A stretch of DNA of 64,000 nt from CAYOPZ01 sp964406005 (GCA_964406005.1 CAYOPZ010000016.1:3841-67840), one strand, 5' to 3'. Shown: positions 43,473-53,451, numbered from the stretch's first letter. A program made the numbers and translations. Notes: a model not told the origin generated them from the letters alone.

Positions 43473-44136
43473 CGGGCAGCAACTTCCGGAAACCCCTGTT
43501 TTCGATCCGGGGAACTTTCTTCACCTCCTCACACGTTTTGTATTTAACTTACTGATAATAAGCATTATAGTCAGAGGACTCTATTATTCGGTCACCCGGA
43601 GAAAGAGCTATCTTTTTTCGTTCATTCTGATCAGCACAATCGTTTTTCTTATCTGTTACATGCTAGAGAGCAATACGCTTGGTTTCGGATTTGCACTGGG
43701 CCTGTTCGCCATATTCGGCATTATCCGTTACAGGACCAACCCGATACCGATCAGGGAAATGACCTATTTGTTTGTGGTGATCGGTATATCAGTAATCAAC
43801 GGCCTGTCCAACATCAATATAAGCTACCTGGAGCTGGTATTTACAAATCTGATAACCATCGCGGTTATCTATTTCCTTGAGAAGGTCTGGCTGATGAAAA
43901 AAGAGACGTGGAAGATGGTCAATTATGAAAAAATTGAACTTATAAAGCCTGCAAAACGTGCCGAGCTTATCAGGGATCTGAAAACGCGTACAGGACTAAA
44001 AATCACACGGGTCGAAATAGGCAGGATCAATTTCCTGACCGATACGGTTATGCTCAAGATCTACTATGAGGAGGACAGCAGCATCGAAAAGGACGGCACC
44101 GAGACAGGAAGTCATTTCGATGACAACGGGGATTAG
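43441..44136 (+). CDS. DUF4956 membrane protein (VTC partner)
   Basis: The 231-residue product has four or five N-terminal helices (about 35-155), with a GFGFALGLFAIFGIIRYRTNPIPIREMTYLF block that is the family hallmark, and a C-terminal cytoplasmic alpha/beta domain with a YEKIELIKPAKR segment. DUF4956 genes are frequently next to VTC-domain genes, which suggests a channel or scaffold for polyphosphate synthesis, though this is not proven. It overlaps the VTC gene by 32 bases. Confidence 0.86.
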   Translation: MIMSLSLLQFSGQQLPETPVFDPGNFLHLLTRFVFNLLIISIIVRGLYYSVTRRKSYLFSFILISTIVFLICYMLESNTLGFGFALGLFAIFGIIRYRTNPIPIREMTYLFVVIGISVINGLSNINISYLELVFTNLITIAVIYFLEKVWLMKKETWKMVNYEKIELIKPAKRAELIRDLKTRTGLKITRVEIGRINFLTDTVMLKIYYEEDSSIEKDGTETGSHFDDNGD

Positions 44137-44164
44137 ACAGAAGTGTCCATAAGACTGGCGGGAC

Positions 44165-44542
44165 CTATTCCACGCTGATTACGAGGGTTTTGTCGCCGGT
44201 ATTTCCATCAACGTCCGCAGCCACGAAGGAATACACGTAATCACCGGAATTCAAAGGGCCTTCCAGATAGGTTGAATCAATATATACATCGGCAGGTATG
44301 TTGTCGTTCGGGAAACGGCCCTGATCCTGTCCGTCCAGCCTCAGTGTAAAGGATGCGAGATCCGCTTTCCCCTTGGTGGCTTTCCACTTGAACTTCAACG
44401 ATCCCCCCGGAGATATGGTCGTGCTGGCAGCAATGAAATCTCCGTTCAGAAGTTCGACCGTCGGATTATCCGATTTTTTTTCACAGGCCGGCAAAAAAGC
44501 CATGCAGGAAAGCAGGAAAAAACAGATTGATTTTTTTCTCAT
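44165..44542 (-). CDS. Small lipoprotein with one Ig-like domain
   Basis: The start at 44542 (MRKKSICFF) is preferred over 44578 because it opens a clean signal peptide with lipobox Cys at about 22 (LPAC). The 125-residue product has a single beta-sandwich (about 28-124), with GGSLKFKWKATKGKAD, a YVYSFVAADVDG strand and a final DKTLVISV strand, like Ig/PKD modules. The function is unknown. It follows the methylmalonyl-CoA epimerase by 4 bases and is probably co-transcribed. Confidence 0.72.
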   Translation of the reverse strand: MRKKSICFFLLSCMAFLPACEKKSDNPTVELLNGDFIAASTTISPGGSLKFKWKATKGKADLASFTLRLDGQDQGRFPNDNIPADVYIDSTYLEGPLNSGDYVYSFVAADVDGNTGDKTLVISVE

Positions 44543-44546
44543 AACG

Positions 44547-44975
44547 CTAAATGGTAACACCCGGTTCCCGGTTTTCATTGCTGCAGATCTCGGTCAGCAC
44601 ACCGAAGGTGGATGCGGGATGCAGAAATCCTATGATCAGGCCTTCGGCTCCTTTCCTGGGATGCTCGTCAATCAGGCGGACGCCTTTTTCAAGGGCATTC
44701 TTCAGTGCCCTGCCGGCGTCTTCATAAGCCAGGGCTATATGATGGATGCCCTGCCCCCTGTTCTCGATGAATTTCCCGACAGGTCCGTCCGGATCGGTGG
44801 ATTCCAGAAGTTCGATCTTGGTTTCCCCGAGCCTGAAAAAAGCCGTTCTAACCTTCTGGTCTTTCACTTCCTCGATGGCATAACATTCAAGTTCAAGCAC
44901 ATTCTCATAATAACGGATTGCCTCCCGAAGGTCCGATACGGCAATTCCTATGTGTTCGATATGCGTGGGTTTCAT
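44547..44975 (-). CDS. mce: Methylmalonyl-CoA epimerase
   Basis: The 142-residue product has the vicinal-oxygen-chelate fold with HIEHIGIAVSDL (about 5-16) and IHHIALAYED (about 76-85) metal ligands, KIELLEST, and a LHPASTFGVLTEIC end. It interconverts (R)- and (S)-methylmalonyl-CoA in the propionate/succinate pathway central to many Bacteroidota. The gene is 18 bases after the GH3/serine-hydrolase stop and 4 bases before the small lipoprotein, on the same strand. Confidence 0.92.
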   Translation of the reverse strand: MKPTHIEHIGIAVSDLREAIRYYENVLELECYAIEEVKDQKVRTAFFRLGETKIELLESTDPDGPVGKFIENRGQGIHHIALAYEDAGRALKNALEKGVRLIDEHPRKGAEGLIIGFLHPASTFGVLTEICSNENREPGVTI

Positions 44976-44993
44976 TTTCCTTAACGTTTACGG

Positions 44994-47900
44994 TTAAAAC
45001 ATTATTGCATCTTGTATTGCCTGCTGGATACGGGTTCGAACATTCATATCCACCAGTTTCGTATTGTCCTGGTCGGGATGGATTCTGTTGGAAAGGAATA
45101 CATATACGATGCCTGTTTCGGGATCTGCCCAGGCCATCGTGCCGGTAAAGCCGGTATGCCCGAAACTGGAAGGGGAAACACAGCGGCAGGTCGGCCCCTC
45201 CTTCTCAAAATCCATTTCCGGTTTGTCAAAACCCAATCCCCTGCGGTTCCCTTCTTCACAGTGAACACAGGTGTTATACAAATCGACGATCGTATCATTT
45301 ATATATTCCCTGCCGCCATATCTGCCGCCATTCATGTACATCTGCATAATCTTGGCAAGATCATTGGCATTGCAGAAAACGCCGGCATGTCCTCCCACAC
45401 CCCCAAGCATTGCAGCACCCGGGTCATGCACATAACCATGCAGAAGCTGGCGCCTGAAAAACAGGTCGTTCTCAGTCGGTATTATCCTTTCGGGCCTAAA
45501 CCTTTCCAGGGGAAGGTATCCCGTCAGGCCGGCCCCCAGCGGGAGGTAGAAATTGTCGTATACATAGGATTCAAGAGAAGTGTCCGTCAGCTGTTCAATG
45601 ATCTGTTTCAGGAAGTAATATCCCAGATCGCTGTATCTGTATTCCGCTTTTTCCAAAAGTCCGGAACTGACTATACTGTGGTATATGGTATCGGAATAGT
45701 CTTTGTTGATATAAAGGTCATCAGCCACCTGCACCGGAAAATCGGCCGACGGTTCCCTGGAATAGACACCCTCTGCATAATTCAGGTTCTTATTCAAAAA
45801 GACGTTTTCAGACAGCCGGAACGGGTATTCCGGACTGAACTTGTTGCTTATCAGGGATTCGTCAGCATCCATGGGTTCAAGCGTTCCGTAATAAAAGGGA
45901 ATCCACGGGACCAGGCGTGCATGATGAGAGAGAATGTCCCGTATCAGCAGGTCTCCCTTATCGGAGGTATCGAGTGAAGGGATGTAATCCGACAGCTTTG
46001 CGTTTACGTCAAACAATCCCTTCCCGGTAAGCTGCATGAGCGCAGGCAGGGTGGCTGCGATTTTGGTAACGGATGCTATGTCATATATATCGAAAAGCCG
46101 AACCGTGTCTTTCCTGGCATATGTATGATATCCGAAAGCTTTATGGTAAAAAACAAGCCCGTTCCGCGCTGCCAGTACCTGGCATCCGGGTGTCGCTTTC
46201 TCCTTTATGGCATCCAGTGCAATGGAATCAATCCCGGAAAGCATACGGGAATCCATCCCGGCTTCTTCCGGAAGTCCGTATCTCAATCTCAGATAGCCCC
46301 GGGTCGAAATGCCATCGCCCGCCCTGTATTTCCCTCCGCAACTGACAGGAAGCCTGCCTTTTGCCGGAACGCCGCCGAATATGATCTGGGCCGCAGCCTG
46401 CCCCACCAGGGGTTTGTCTTCGTAGCACATCAGCAATGATCTCAACTGCGCGCCGAAACGGAACCTGTCCAGGCTGTAGGGATTTGCAAAAACACATATA
46501 ACCGATGGAATCCTCCCGGTCAGCTCGTTCAGGAAAAGGACGGAATTCCCGGTGATCCCGTAGTCCCTGTCAATCCTCATATCGGTGTTATGCAACCCTG
46601 CGATCACGAGATTATAGGAACCCAGGCTGTCGAGCAGTGCCAGGTAGTCATCTGCGGACGCATCGCGGGATATATTGAAATGATCCGACAACAGGTACAG
46701 GTCCGTATAATCCTGGAGTTCACTCCCGTTTGTATCGCCTATGGCCACACATGCAACCCTCAGGGTATCGAGCCTCTTCAGCGGGATCATATCCCTCCTG
46801 TTCTCAACAAGGGTGACGGAAGCCTGCACAAGGGCGGTCATCCGGGCTTTGTAGGGATTCTGTACGAGCTTTTCACGGAGTCCTTCCGTGTCAACCGGGG
46901 TATAATCGTGAAGCCCGGCCCAGTATTTTGCCTTCAGTATCTTTTTACAGCTCTCTTCCACCCTTTCCCAGGAAAGATTTCCCCGCCGTATCTCCCTTCT
47001 TATGGCATTGATGCCCTTCCGGATATCAGAAGGGATCAGGAGTATATCGTTTCCCGCACCGAAAGCTTTCGCCTCCAGCTGGCCGGACGCATATCCGGCA
47101 GCTCCCTGCATATCAAGTGCATCCGTTATGACAAGCCCCCTGAAGCCCAGTTCTTCCTTAAGGAGTCCCTTCACTATCTTTTCCGAAAGAGAAGAAGCCA
47201 GGCCGGGTGTGGAATCCAGGGCCGGCACCTGAAGGTGCGCCGTCATCACTCCGGAAATACCCTGATTGATGGCATCCCGGAAAGGGAGCATCTCGATGGC
47301 CCTCAGGCGTTCCCATGAATGAGTGATCAGGGGAAGGGTCGTATGTGAATCGAACCTTGTATCCCCGTGACCCGGAAAATGCTTGGCCGTACAGAGTATC
47401 CCTCCATCCTGCATCCCTTTCATATAGGCGATCCCCTTACGGCTTACGTTCTCTGCAATCTCCCCGAAGGAACGGCTGTTGATCACGGGATTCCGCGGAT
47501 TGTTGTTCACATCGAATACCGGCGCCAGGTTCATTTGTATGCCCAGCCTTTTCAATTGAGAAGCAATGTCCTGTCCCATCCGGTAGATCAGACTGTCATC
47601 CTGTATTGCCCCGAGCATCATCTGCCTGGGATAGGAAAGGGTGCTGTCGAGTCGCATTCCGGGACCCCATTCCGCATCCATGGCCATAAGAAGAGGGGTC
47701 TTTGCTTCTGATTGATAAAGGTTGGCAAGATTTGCCTGCCTCAGGGGCCCTCCCTGGAAAAAACAAAGCCCCCCGATATTATATCTTCCTATCAGTCTGA
47801 GTATATCCTCGCTGTGCTCCGGTCCCCGGTTTGAATAGGCCCGGACCATAAACAACTGGGCGATCCTCTCGTCCCTCGAAAGGGACTGGTAAACCGAATC

Positions 47901-48044
47901 CACCCATGCATCCGAAGCATCGAGGAAAGGCGGGGAAAGGGGTTCTTCCTGCGAGCCGGCACCGGGAGGAGCGTAAAAACTGCTTGATACCAGGAATCCG
48001 GATAAAATGACTGCGCCCGAAGCGATCTTCCCCCTGAGCCTCAT
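44994..48044 (-). CDS. GH3 beta-N-acetylglucosaminidase fused to a serine hydrolase (beta-lactamase family)
   Basis: The 1016-residue product has a signal region (about 1-25). A GH3 NagZ-type domain follows (about 45-350) with KHFPGHGDT at 221-229, DSH at 232-234 and catalytic-type Asp308 in VITDAL. A GH3 C-terminal domain covers about 380-590. The last 400 residues are a class C beta-lactamase/D-Ala-D-Ala-type serine hydrolase with SVTK (SxxK), YSD (YxN-like) and HTG motifs. It should act in the periplasm on muropeptides or glycosides: the GH3 part removes GlcNAc while the serine hydrolase may trim peptide or ester groups. Confidence 0.9.
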   Translation of the reverse strand: MRLRGKIASGAVILSGFLVSSSFYAPPGAGSQEEPLSPPFLDASDAWVDSVYQSLSRDERIAQLFMVRAYSNRGPEHSEDILRLIGRYNIGGLCFFQGGPLRQANLANLYQSEAKTPLLMAMDAEWGPGMRLDSTLSYPRQMMLGAIQDDSLIYRMGQDIASQLKRLGIQMNLAPVFDVNNNPRNPVINSRSFGEIAENVSRKGIAYMKGMQDGGILCTAKHFPGHGDTRFDSHTTLPLITHSWERLRAIEMLPFRDAINQGISGVMTAHLQVPALDSTPGLASSLSEKIVKGLLKEELGFRGLVITDALDMQGAAGYASGQLEAKAFGAGNDILLIPSDIRKGINAIRREIRRGNLSWERVEESCKKILKAKYWAGLHDYTPVDTEGLREKLVQNPYKARMTALVQASVTLVENRRDMIPLKRLDTLRVACVAIGDTNGSELQDYTDLYLLSDHFNISRDASADDYLALLDSLGSYNLVIAGLHNTDMRIDRDYGITGNSVLFLNELTGRIPSVICVFANPYSLDRFRFGAQLRSLLMCYEDKPLVGQAAAQIIFGGVPAKGRLPVSCGGKYRAGDGISTRGYLRLRYGLPEEAGMDSRMLSGIDSIALDAIKEKATPGCQVLAARNGLVFYHKAFGYHTYARKDTVRLFDIYDIASVTKIAATLPALMQLTGKGLFDVNAKLSDYIPSLDTSDKGDLLIRDILSHHARLVPWIPFYYGTLEPMDADESLISNKFSPEYPFRLSENVFLNKNLNYAEGVYSREPSADFPVQVADDLYINKDYSDTIYHSIVSSGLLEKAEYRYSDLGYYFLKQIIEQLTDTSLESYVYDNFYLPLGAGLTGYLPLERFRPERIIPTENDLFFRRQLLHGYVHDPGAAMLGGVGGHAGVFCNANDLAKIMQMYMNGGRYGGREYINDTIVDLYNTCVHCEEGNRRGLGFDKPEMDFEKEGPTCRCVSPSSFGHTGFTGTMAWADPETGIVYVFLSNRIHPDQDNTKLVDMNVRTRIQQAIQDAIMF

Positions 48045-48072
48045 ATTCTCTGCGGTTTTTAGAAAATCTAAG

Positions 48073-48080
48073 CAAAGATA
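48073..48080 (-). promoter_or_regulatory. -7 box (TATCTTTG) of the GH3 fusion gene
   Basis: The minus strand has an exact TAnnTTTG match 29 bases before the ATG at 48044. Confidence 0.45.
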
Positions 48081-48178
48081 ATCGATTAATCAAACCCCGG
48101 AAATCCAATTTTCAACATTTCCAGACGGCATCCAGTCAAAAACGGTATTCCGGAAATGGGATTTCAAATACGAATTGA

Positions 48179-48186
48179 TATTTTTG
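48179..48186 (+). promoter_or_regulatory. -7 box (TATTTTTG) of the tricorn gene
   Basis: An exact TAnnTTTG match lies 43 bases before the chosen ATG at 48229. It would place transcription after the upstream in-frame ATG at 48175, supporting the later start. Confidence 0.5.
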
Positions 48187-48228
48187 TCATTACACAAAGA
48201 CCGGCACCAAAATTTTAAAAATATTACC

Positions 48229-51200
48229 ATGAAAAAAATTCTTTTTTTTCTCACACTGTCTGCCGCCCTGACACAGCTCTCATTGAGGGCTCAACAGGAG
48301 TCCAGGCTTTTACGCTTTCCGGCCATTTACGGGAACCGGATCGTCTTTTCATATGCGGGCGACCTGTATACGGTGGATGGCAACGGGGGCATTGCCAGGA
48401 AACTGACCAGCGACATCGGATACGAAATGTTTCCGCGCTTTTCGCCCGACGGAACACAAATCGCTTTTACAGGCCAGTATGACGGGAATACCGAAGTGTT
48501 TGTCATGCCTGCCGAAGGCGGCACACCAAAACGCCTTACATACACGGCCACGCTCTCAAGGGACGATGTTTCCGACAGGATGGGCCCGAACAACATCGTA
48601 ATGGACTGGACCCCCGACGGGAAATACATCACCTACAGATCGAGGAAACAATCATTTAATTCATTCATAGGACAGCTGTTCAGGGTGCCTGCAGAGGGAG
48701 GCATCAGTGAGGAGCTTCCTCTCCCCTACGGCGGGTTCTGTTCTTATTCACCGGACGGCAGCCGGCTGGCCTATAACAGGATATTCCGGGAATTCAGAAC
48801 ATGGAAATATTACCGGGGAGGAATGGCGGACGAAATATGGATACATGATTTCAACAGCAAGGAAACCACTAAGATTACGGACAATAACGAACAGGATATA
48901 ATCCCCATGTGGACCGGCAGCCAGATCTTTTACCTGTCTGACCGGGACCACACCATGAATGTATTCGTATACAATACGGACACAAAGGAGACAAAAAAGG
49001 TGACGAATTTTACCGGGTACGATGTAAAATTTCCTTCCCTGGGGAAGGATCAGATCGTATTCGAGAACGGGGGATACATTTACAAACTGGATGTCAATAC
49101 CGGGGATTATGAAAAGGTTTCCGTGATTATTGCCAATGACAATGCTTACAGCAGAACGGAACTGAAAGATGCCAGCGAAACGATCCGTACGGCGGATCTT
49201 TCACCGAACGGTGAAAGGGTGGTTTTCGGTGCAAGAGGTGAAATATTCACGGTCCCGGCAAAAAACGGGATTACCCGCAATCTCACCCAGAGTTCGGGGG
49301 CACACGACCGGGATGCAGTCTGGTCGCCGGATGGCAGGTACATCGCATATTTCTCGGACCGGACCGGCGAGTATGAACTGTACATCCAGAAAGAGGACGG
49401 TTCTGAAAATGCGGTGCAGCTGACCAGCGGCACGAAGACATATCTTTACGAGCTGCAGTGGTCTCCGGACAGCAAAAAAATTCTCTTCAGCGACAGGGAG
49501 TTCCGTCTGCAATATGTGGATACTGAAAGCAAGAAAGTCACGCTTGTAAAGAAATCAAAATCTACGGAACTGAATGATTTCGGCTGGTCGCCAGACAGCA
49601 AATGGATTGCTTTCACGGATTATGAAACGAATCTGTACTCCGTGGTGAATCTCTATAACATGGAAAGCGGTAAAATATACCCCGTCACCGATAAATGGTA
49701 CTATTCCAGGAATCCCGTTTTTTCCCCGGACGGGAAATACCTGTACTTCACATCGAGCAGGGACTTCAATCCCACTTATTCTGAAACCGAGTGGAACCAT
49801 TCCTACAACGATATGACCAGGGTCTACCTTGCGATACTGGCCGCAGATACGCCATCGCCATTTGCGCCCGAAAACGATGAAGTCATGCCGGAAGGTGAAG
49901 AGGATGAAGAAAACGGCAATGATTCCGGGAAGGATGTCCGGATCGATACGGAAGGATTGACATCCAGGATCCTTTCCCTGCCGGTGAGAGCTTCGAATTA
50001 CTACAACCTTGAAAGCGCCCCGGACAGGGTTTATTATCTGGAAAGGCATACCGGGAATAACAGCCTTACAGCCAAGGTATTCGACTTGAAGAAAAAGAAG
50101 GAATCCGATCTGGGAAGTAACCTCCGGTTCACCATATCCGCCAATCACAAGAAAATGCTTGTAAGGCAGAACGGTAAGTATGCCGTGATCGACCTGCCGT
50201 CGGGACAGGTAACGATAGAGGAAAGCCTGGATTTGTCGAACATGAAGGTGCTGACGGATTACCGGAAGGAATGGCAACAGATATTCGATGAAAGCTGGCG
50301 TCAGATGAGGGATTTCTTTTACATCCCCAATATGCACGGAGTGGACTGGCAGGCCATGTATGATAAATACGCGGTGCTGGTACCCTATGTAAACCACAGG
50401 GACGATCTCACATACGTAATCGGGGAAATGATAGGGGAACTGAACACGGGGCATACCTATGTGCTCTCCGGAAGCGACCGGCCCAGGCCGGAACGCATCC
50501 CCACCGGCCTGCTTGGGGCAAAGATATCGAAACACGAGTCGGGGTATTTCCGTATCGATGAAATACTCGAAGGCGCCAACTGGAGCGAGGCACTGCGTTC
50601 GCCACTGACAGAAATCGGGTTGAATATCAAGGAGGGGGATATCATTACCGCAGTCAACGGACAGTCCACCAGGGACATGGATGACATATATGCTGCGCTT
50701 GTGGGGACGGCCGGCAAAACCGTCGAACTGACGGTCAACGGCTCCGCGGCCGCCGGGGGAAGGTCTGTCCTTGTGACCCCCATTGCCGGCGAACAGGAGC
50801 TGTACTACTACAAATGGGTGCAGGGAAATATAAAAAAGGTCGATGAAGCCACGGACGGCCAGATCGGTTATATACATATACGGGATATGGGCCCCACGGG
50901 ACTGAATGATTTTGCCAGCCATTTCTATCCTCAGCTGTTCGACAAAAAAGGACTTATCATAGACGACCGGGGCAATGGCGGCGGGAACGTCTCGCCCATG
51001 ATCATCGAAAGGCTGAGGCGGGTGATGACACATTCAGATGTTATGCGGGGCAGGGATTTCGGCACCCCCAACCCGGGGGCTGTTGTCCTGGGCCCCAAAG
51101 TCATGCTGATCAATTATGCATCGGCTTCTGACGGGGATCTCTTCCCTTACCAGTTCAAAACGCTGAAACTGGGGACCCTTATCGGGACACGGACCTGGGG

Positions 51201-51468
51201 AGGCGTTGTAGGGATCCGGGGCAGCCTGCCTTTCATAGACGGCGGTGATCTCAGGAAGCCGGAATTTGCCAATTACTCCGGATCGGAAAGCAAATGGATC
51301 ATCGAAAACAAAGGCGTGGAACCCGACATTTACATAGATAATGACCCGTCAAAGGAATACGAGGGAGAGGATGAACAGCTGGACAAGGCCATCGAGGTAA
51401 TCCTGCAACAGCTTGATCAGTACACACCGGTACCCGCTCCTCCGGAGCCTTCGGTGATTTCCGATTAG
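48229..51468 (+). CDS. Tricorn-type S41 protease
   Basis: The 1079-residue product starts at ATG 48229 with a signal peptide (cut after about 22, LRAQQ). WD40/PD40 beta-propeller repeats (about 25-530; FSPDGTQIAF, WSPDGRYIAYFSD, WSPDSKKILFSD) lead to the core: NTGHTYVL with the catalytic-type His, a PDZ domain, IIDDRGNGGGN, and Ser in ASASDGD. Tricorn cleaves peptides produced by other proteases. The signal peptide implies action in the periplasm or at the cell surface. It is convergent with the PorE-like gene. Confidence 0.93.
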   Translation: MKKILFFLTLSAALTQLSLRAQQESRLLRFPAIYGNRIVFSYAGDLYTVDGNGGIARKLTSDIGYEMFPRFSPDGTQIAFTGQYDGNTEVFVMPAEGGTPKRLTYTATLSRDDVSDRMGPNNIVMDWTPDGKYITYRSRKQSFNSFIGQLFRVPAEGGISEELPLPYGGFCSYSPDGSRLAYNRIFREFRTWKYYRGGMADEIWIHDFNSKETTKITDNNEQDIIPMWTGSQIFYLSDRDHTMNVFVYNTDTKETKKVTNFTGYDVKFPSLGKDQIVFENGGYIYKLDVNTGDYEKVSVIIANDNAYSRTELKDASETIRTADLSPNGERVVFGARGEIFTVPAKNGITRNLTQSSGAHDRDAVWSPDGRYIAYFSDRTGEYELYIQKEDGSENAVQLTSGTKTYLYELQWSPDSKKILFSDREFRLQYVDTESKKVTLVKKSKSTELNDFGWSPDSKWIAFTDYETNLYSVVNLYNMESGKIYPVTDKWYYSRNPVFSPDGKYLYFTSSRDFNPTYSETEWNHSYNDMTRVYLAILAADTPSPFAPENDEVMPEGEEDEENGNDSGKDVRIDTEGLTSRILSLPVRASNYYNLESAPDRVYYLERHTGNNSLTAKVFDLKKKKESDLGSNLRFTISANHKKMLVRQNGKYAVIDLPSGQVTIEESLDLSNMKVLTDYRKEWQQIFDESWRQMRDFFYIPNMHGVDWQAMYDKYAVLVPYVNHRDDLTYVIGEMIGELNTGHTYVLSGSDRPRPERIPTGLLGAKISKHESGYFRIDEILEGANWSEALRSPLTEIGLNIKEGDIITAVNGQSTRDMDDIYAALVGTAGKTVELTVNGSAAAGGRSVLVTPIAGEQELYYYKWVQGNIKKVDEATDGQIGYIHIRDMGPTGLNDFASHFYPQLFDKKGLIIDDRGNGGGNVSPMIIERLRRVMTHSDVMRGRDFGTPNPGAVVLGPKVMLINYASASDGDLFPYQFKTLKLGTLIGTRTWGGVVGIRGSLPFIDGGDLRKPEFANYSGSESKWIIENKGVEPDIYIDNDPSKEYEGEDEQLDKAIEVILQQLDQYTPVPAPPEPSVISD

Positions 51469-51476
51469 ATCCGGGA

Positions 51477-51491
51477 CCGGTCGCGGACCGG
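51477..51491. terminator. Stem-loop in the tricorn/OmpA convergent junction
   Basis: CCGGTC-GCG-GACCGG is a perfect 6-base stem with a 3-base loop, 9 bases after the tricorn stop. There is no T run, so it could terminate poorly or merely protect the 3' end. Confidence 0.35.
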
Positions 51492-51507
51492 CTGCCAGGT
51501 GATATGG

Positions 51508-53451
51508 TCATTCACCATTCCTGCCGGTACGGATGATCTTCAGTTCGGTACGGCGGTTCTTTGCCCTGCCCTCCTTCGTATCATTCGTACTGACAGGCTG
51601 GTCCATACCATAACCCTGATGTTTAATCCTTTCACCGGATATCCCGGCATACACAAGATAATTCACAACACTTTCGGCACGTTTTTCGGACAGACTGAGA
51701 TTGTATTCACGTGTACCTGTATTGTCCGTATGGCCTCCGATTTCAACAGACAGCGACGGATTGGCCTGTAAGAATGATACGATCTTATCCAGTTCCACCA
51801 CGGAGGCCTGGTTAAGCGAAAAGGAATCGGTTTTATAGAATATATTACGAAGGACGATTTTTTCTCCGGCCCGGATGGGCTTAAGGGCTATGTCCATGTA
51901 AAACGGCCTGTCCCGGGAATACACCTTCGTGAATGAAAAATTTTCAGAATGGAACAAATAACCTGTTTTTGATACATTCAGTGCATAATCCGCATCAACA
52001 GGGATCACGACCAGGAACTCCCCGCTTCTGATGTCAGAGGAGGAAACCACGACGGTCTCTGAAGTAGCCAGGTCAATCAACTCGAATTCAGCCTGGAGGG
52101 GTTTGTAACTTTCACTGTCAAACACCTTTCCTTTCATATAGGATACCCGTGTGGGCCTTGCCTCATTATAAAGCTCAAAGGCAAAAATATCCTTCCCCTT
52201 GCCGCTCAGGCGATCGGATGAAAAATACGCCACATTACCCCTGGCGTTAACGATCAGGCCTTCTTCCTGGGAATATGTATTGATCGGATAGCCCAGGTTA
52301 AAGGGACGGGACCATGTACTGTCACTGGTTCTGACAGACCTGTATATGTCAAATCCTCCCATACCGGGCCAGCCTGTCGAACTGAAATAAAGCGTCCGGC
52401 CGTCCGGATGTATGAAAGGGGACTGGTCAAAATCCTTTGTATTGATGCTGTCTCCCAGATTTCGGGGCTCGCCCCAGGTCCCGTCTTCCTGAAGGTTGGA
52501 GACCCATATATCGTATTTTCCAAGACCTCCCGGCCGGTTGCTGGTGAAATACAATGCCCGGGCGTCTGAAGACACGGAGGGCTGCTTCTCACTGAATGCG
52601 GTATTGATCGAGGGTCCCAAATTCCGGGGAACGGTCCAGCGGCCTCCCTGCTTCGTGGAATAATAAAGGTCACACAGACCGAAGCCATCCTCCCTGCCGC
52701 AGGCGGTAAACACCATGAACCTGCCGTCGCCCGAAATCGACTGGGCGCCCTCGTTATCCATCGTGTTCGGAGGGCTTCCGGCGTTTTGTGAAGGTTGCCA
52801 GGCCCCGTCCCTGTTTTCACTGTAATAGAGGTCTTCCTGCCTGTTTCCCCGGGAAGCAGGATTATTCCTGTCAATGGGCAATGCAATGGTGAAAACCATT
52901 ACGGATTCATCCGCCGAAAGGCTGGGCCAGTATTCGTCATAACCGGAGTTGATATTCGGCCCCAGGTTTTCGGGCCTGAAAGGTACCGGATCGGCCATTG
53001 CACGGATTGCGAAATTGCATGACTGAAGATGCCGGACCGCTGTTTCCCTCATCTCATCATTGCTGACGCCCATGCTTAAGAATTGTTTGAAATGCCCGAG
53101 GGCATCCTGGTATTCACCGATGGAGAACTCATTTTCAGCAAGGAAGAACAGGGCATTCGGATAAAATTCGGGGTCAATGGACAAAGCCATTTTGTAAGCC
53201 CCTATCGAAGCCTCGGTTTTCCCGGCATCCGTATACACCCGGGCAAGGAACAACCACGCTTCAATAAAATGCTGATCTCTTTTTACTGCCTCCAGGAGCT
53301 GCTCTGCTGCCGCATTATAGTCAAGAAGCGTATAATGCCTTCTGGCCGTTTCGAAATTCGCGATGGCTTTTTTATTGTCGGTTGTGTACTCCTGCTGACC
53401 ATACGCCATAAAAAAGACAAGCAACAATACCACTGTCAGATATGTTCTCAT
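51508..53451 (-). CDS. PorE-like TPR/beta-propeller/OmpA-family protein
   Basis: The 647-residue product has a signal peptide (about 1-18), TPR repeats (about 28-135), a PD40 beta-propeller (about 160-420, with repeated SVSSDARALYFTS and FIHPDGRTLYFSS-type strands), a carboxypeptidase-regulatory-like domain (about 430-510) and an OmpA C-terminal peptidoglycan-binding domain (about 535-640; IGGHTDNTG, NRRTELK). The same domain order occurs in PorE, a periplasmic component of the type IX secretion system. Paralogues are frequent, so this is PorE-like rather than proven PorE. Its ATG overlaps the alkaline phosphatase stop (TAATG). Confidence 0.88.
   Translation of the reverse strand: MRTYLTVVLLLVFFMAYGQQEYTTDNKKAIANFETARRHYTLLDYNAAAEQLLEAVKRDQHFIEAWLFLARVYTDAGKTEASIGAYKMALSIDPEFYPNALFFLAENEFSIGEYQDALGHFKQFLSMGVSNDEMRETAVRHLQSCNFAIRAMADPVPFRPENLGPNINSGYDEYWPSLSADESVMVFTIALPIDRNNPASRGNRQEDLYYSENRDGAWQPSQNAGSPPNTMDNEGAQSISGDGRFMVFTACGREDGFGLCDLYYSTKQGGRWTVPRNLGPSINTAFSEKQPSVSSDARALYFTSNRPGGLGKYDIWVSNLQEDGTWGEPRNLGDSINTKDFDQSPFIHPDGRTLYFSSTGWPGMGGFDIYRSVRTSDSTWSRPFNLGYPINTYSQEEGLIVNARGNVAYFSSDRLSGKGKDIFAFELYNEARPTRVSYMKGKVFDSESYKPLQAEFELIDLATSETVVVSSSDIRSGEFLVVIPVDADYALNVSKTGYLFHSENFSFTKVYSRDRPFYMDIALKPIRAGEKIVLRNIFYKTDSFSLNQASVVELDKIVSFLQANPSLSVEIGGHTDNTGTREYNLSLSEKRAESVVNYLVYAGISGERIKHQGYGMDQPVSTNDTKEGRAKNRRTELKIIRTGRNGE

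Noticed and set aside
45012..45977. 321-residue antisense ORF inside the GH3 fusion
   Set aside because: It lies opposite the serine-hydrolase domain, which shows intact motifs; the antisense product looks random.
49555..51033. 492-residue antisense ORF inside the tricorn gene
   Set aside because: The plus strand encodes a full tricorn protease with catalytic motifs; the antisense frame has no recognisable domain and is a codon-bias shadow.
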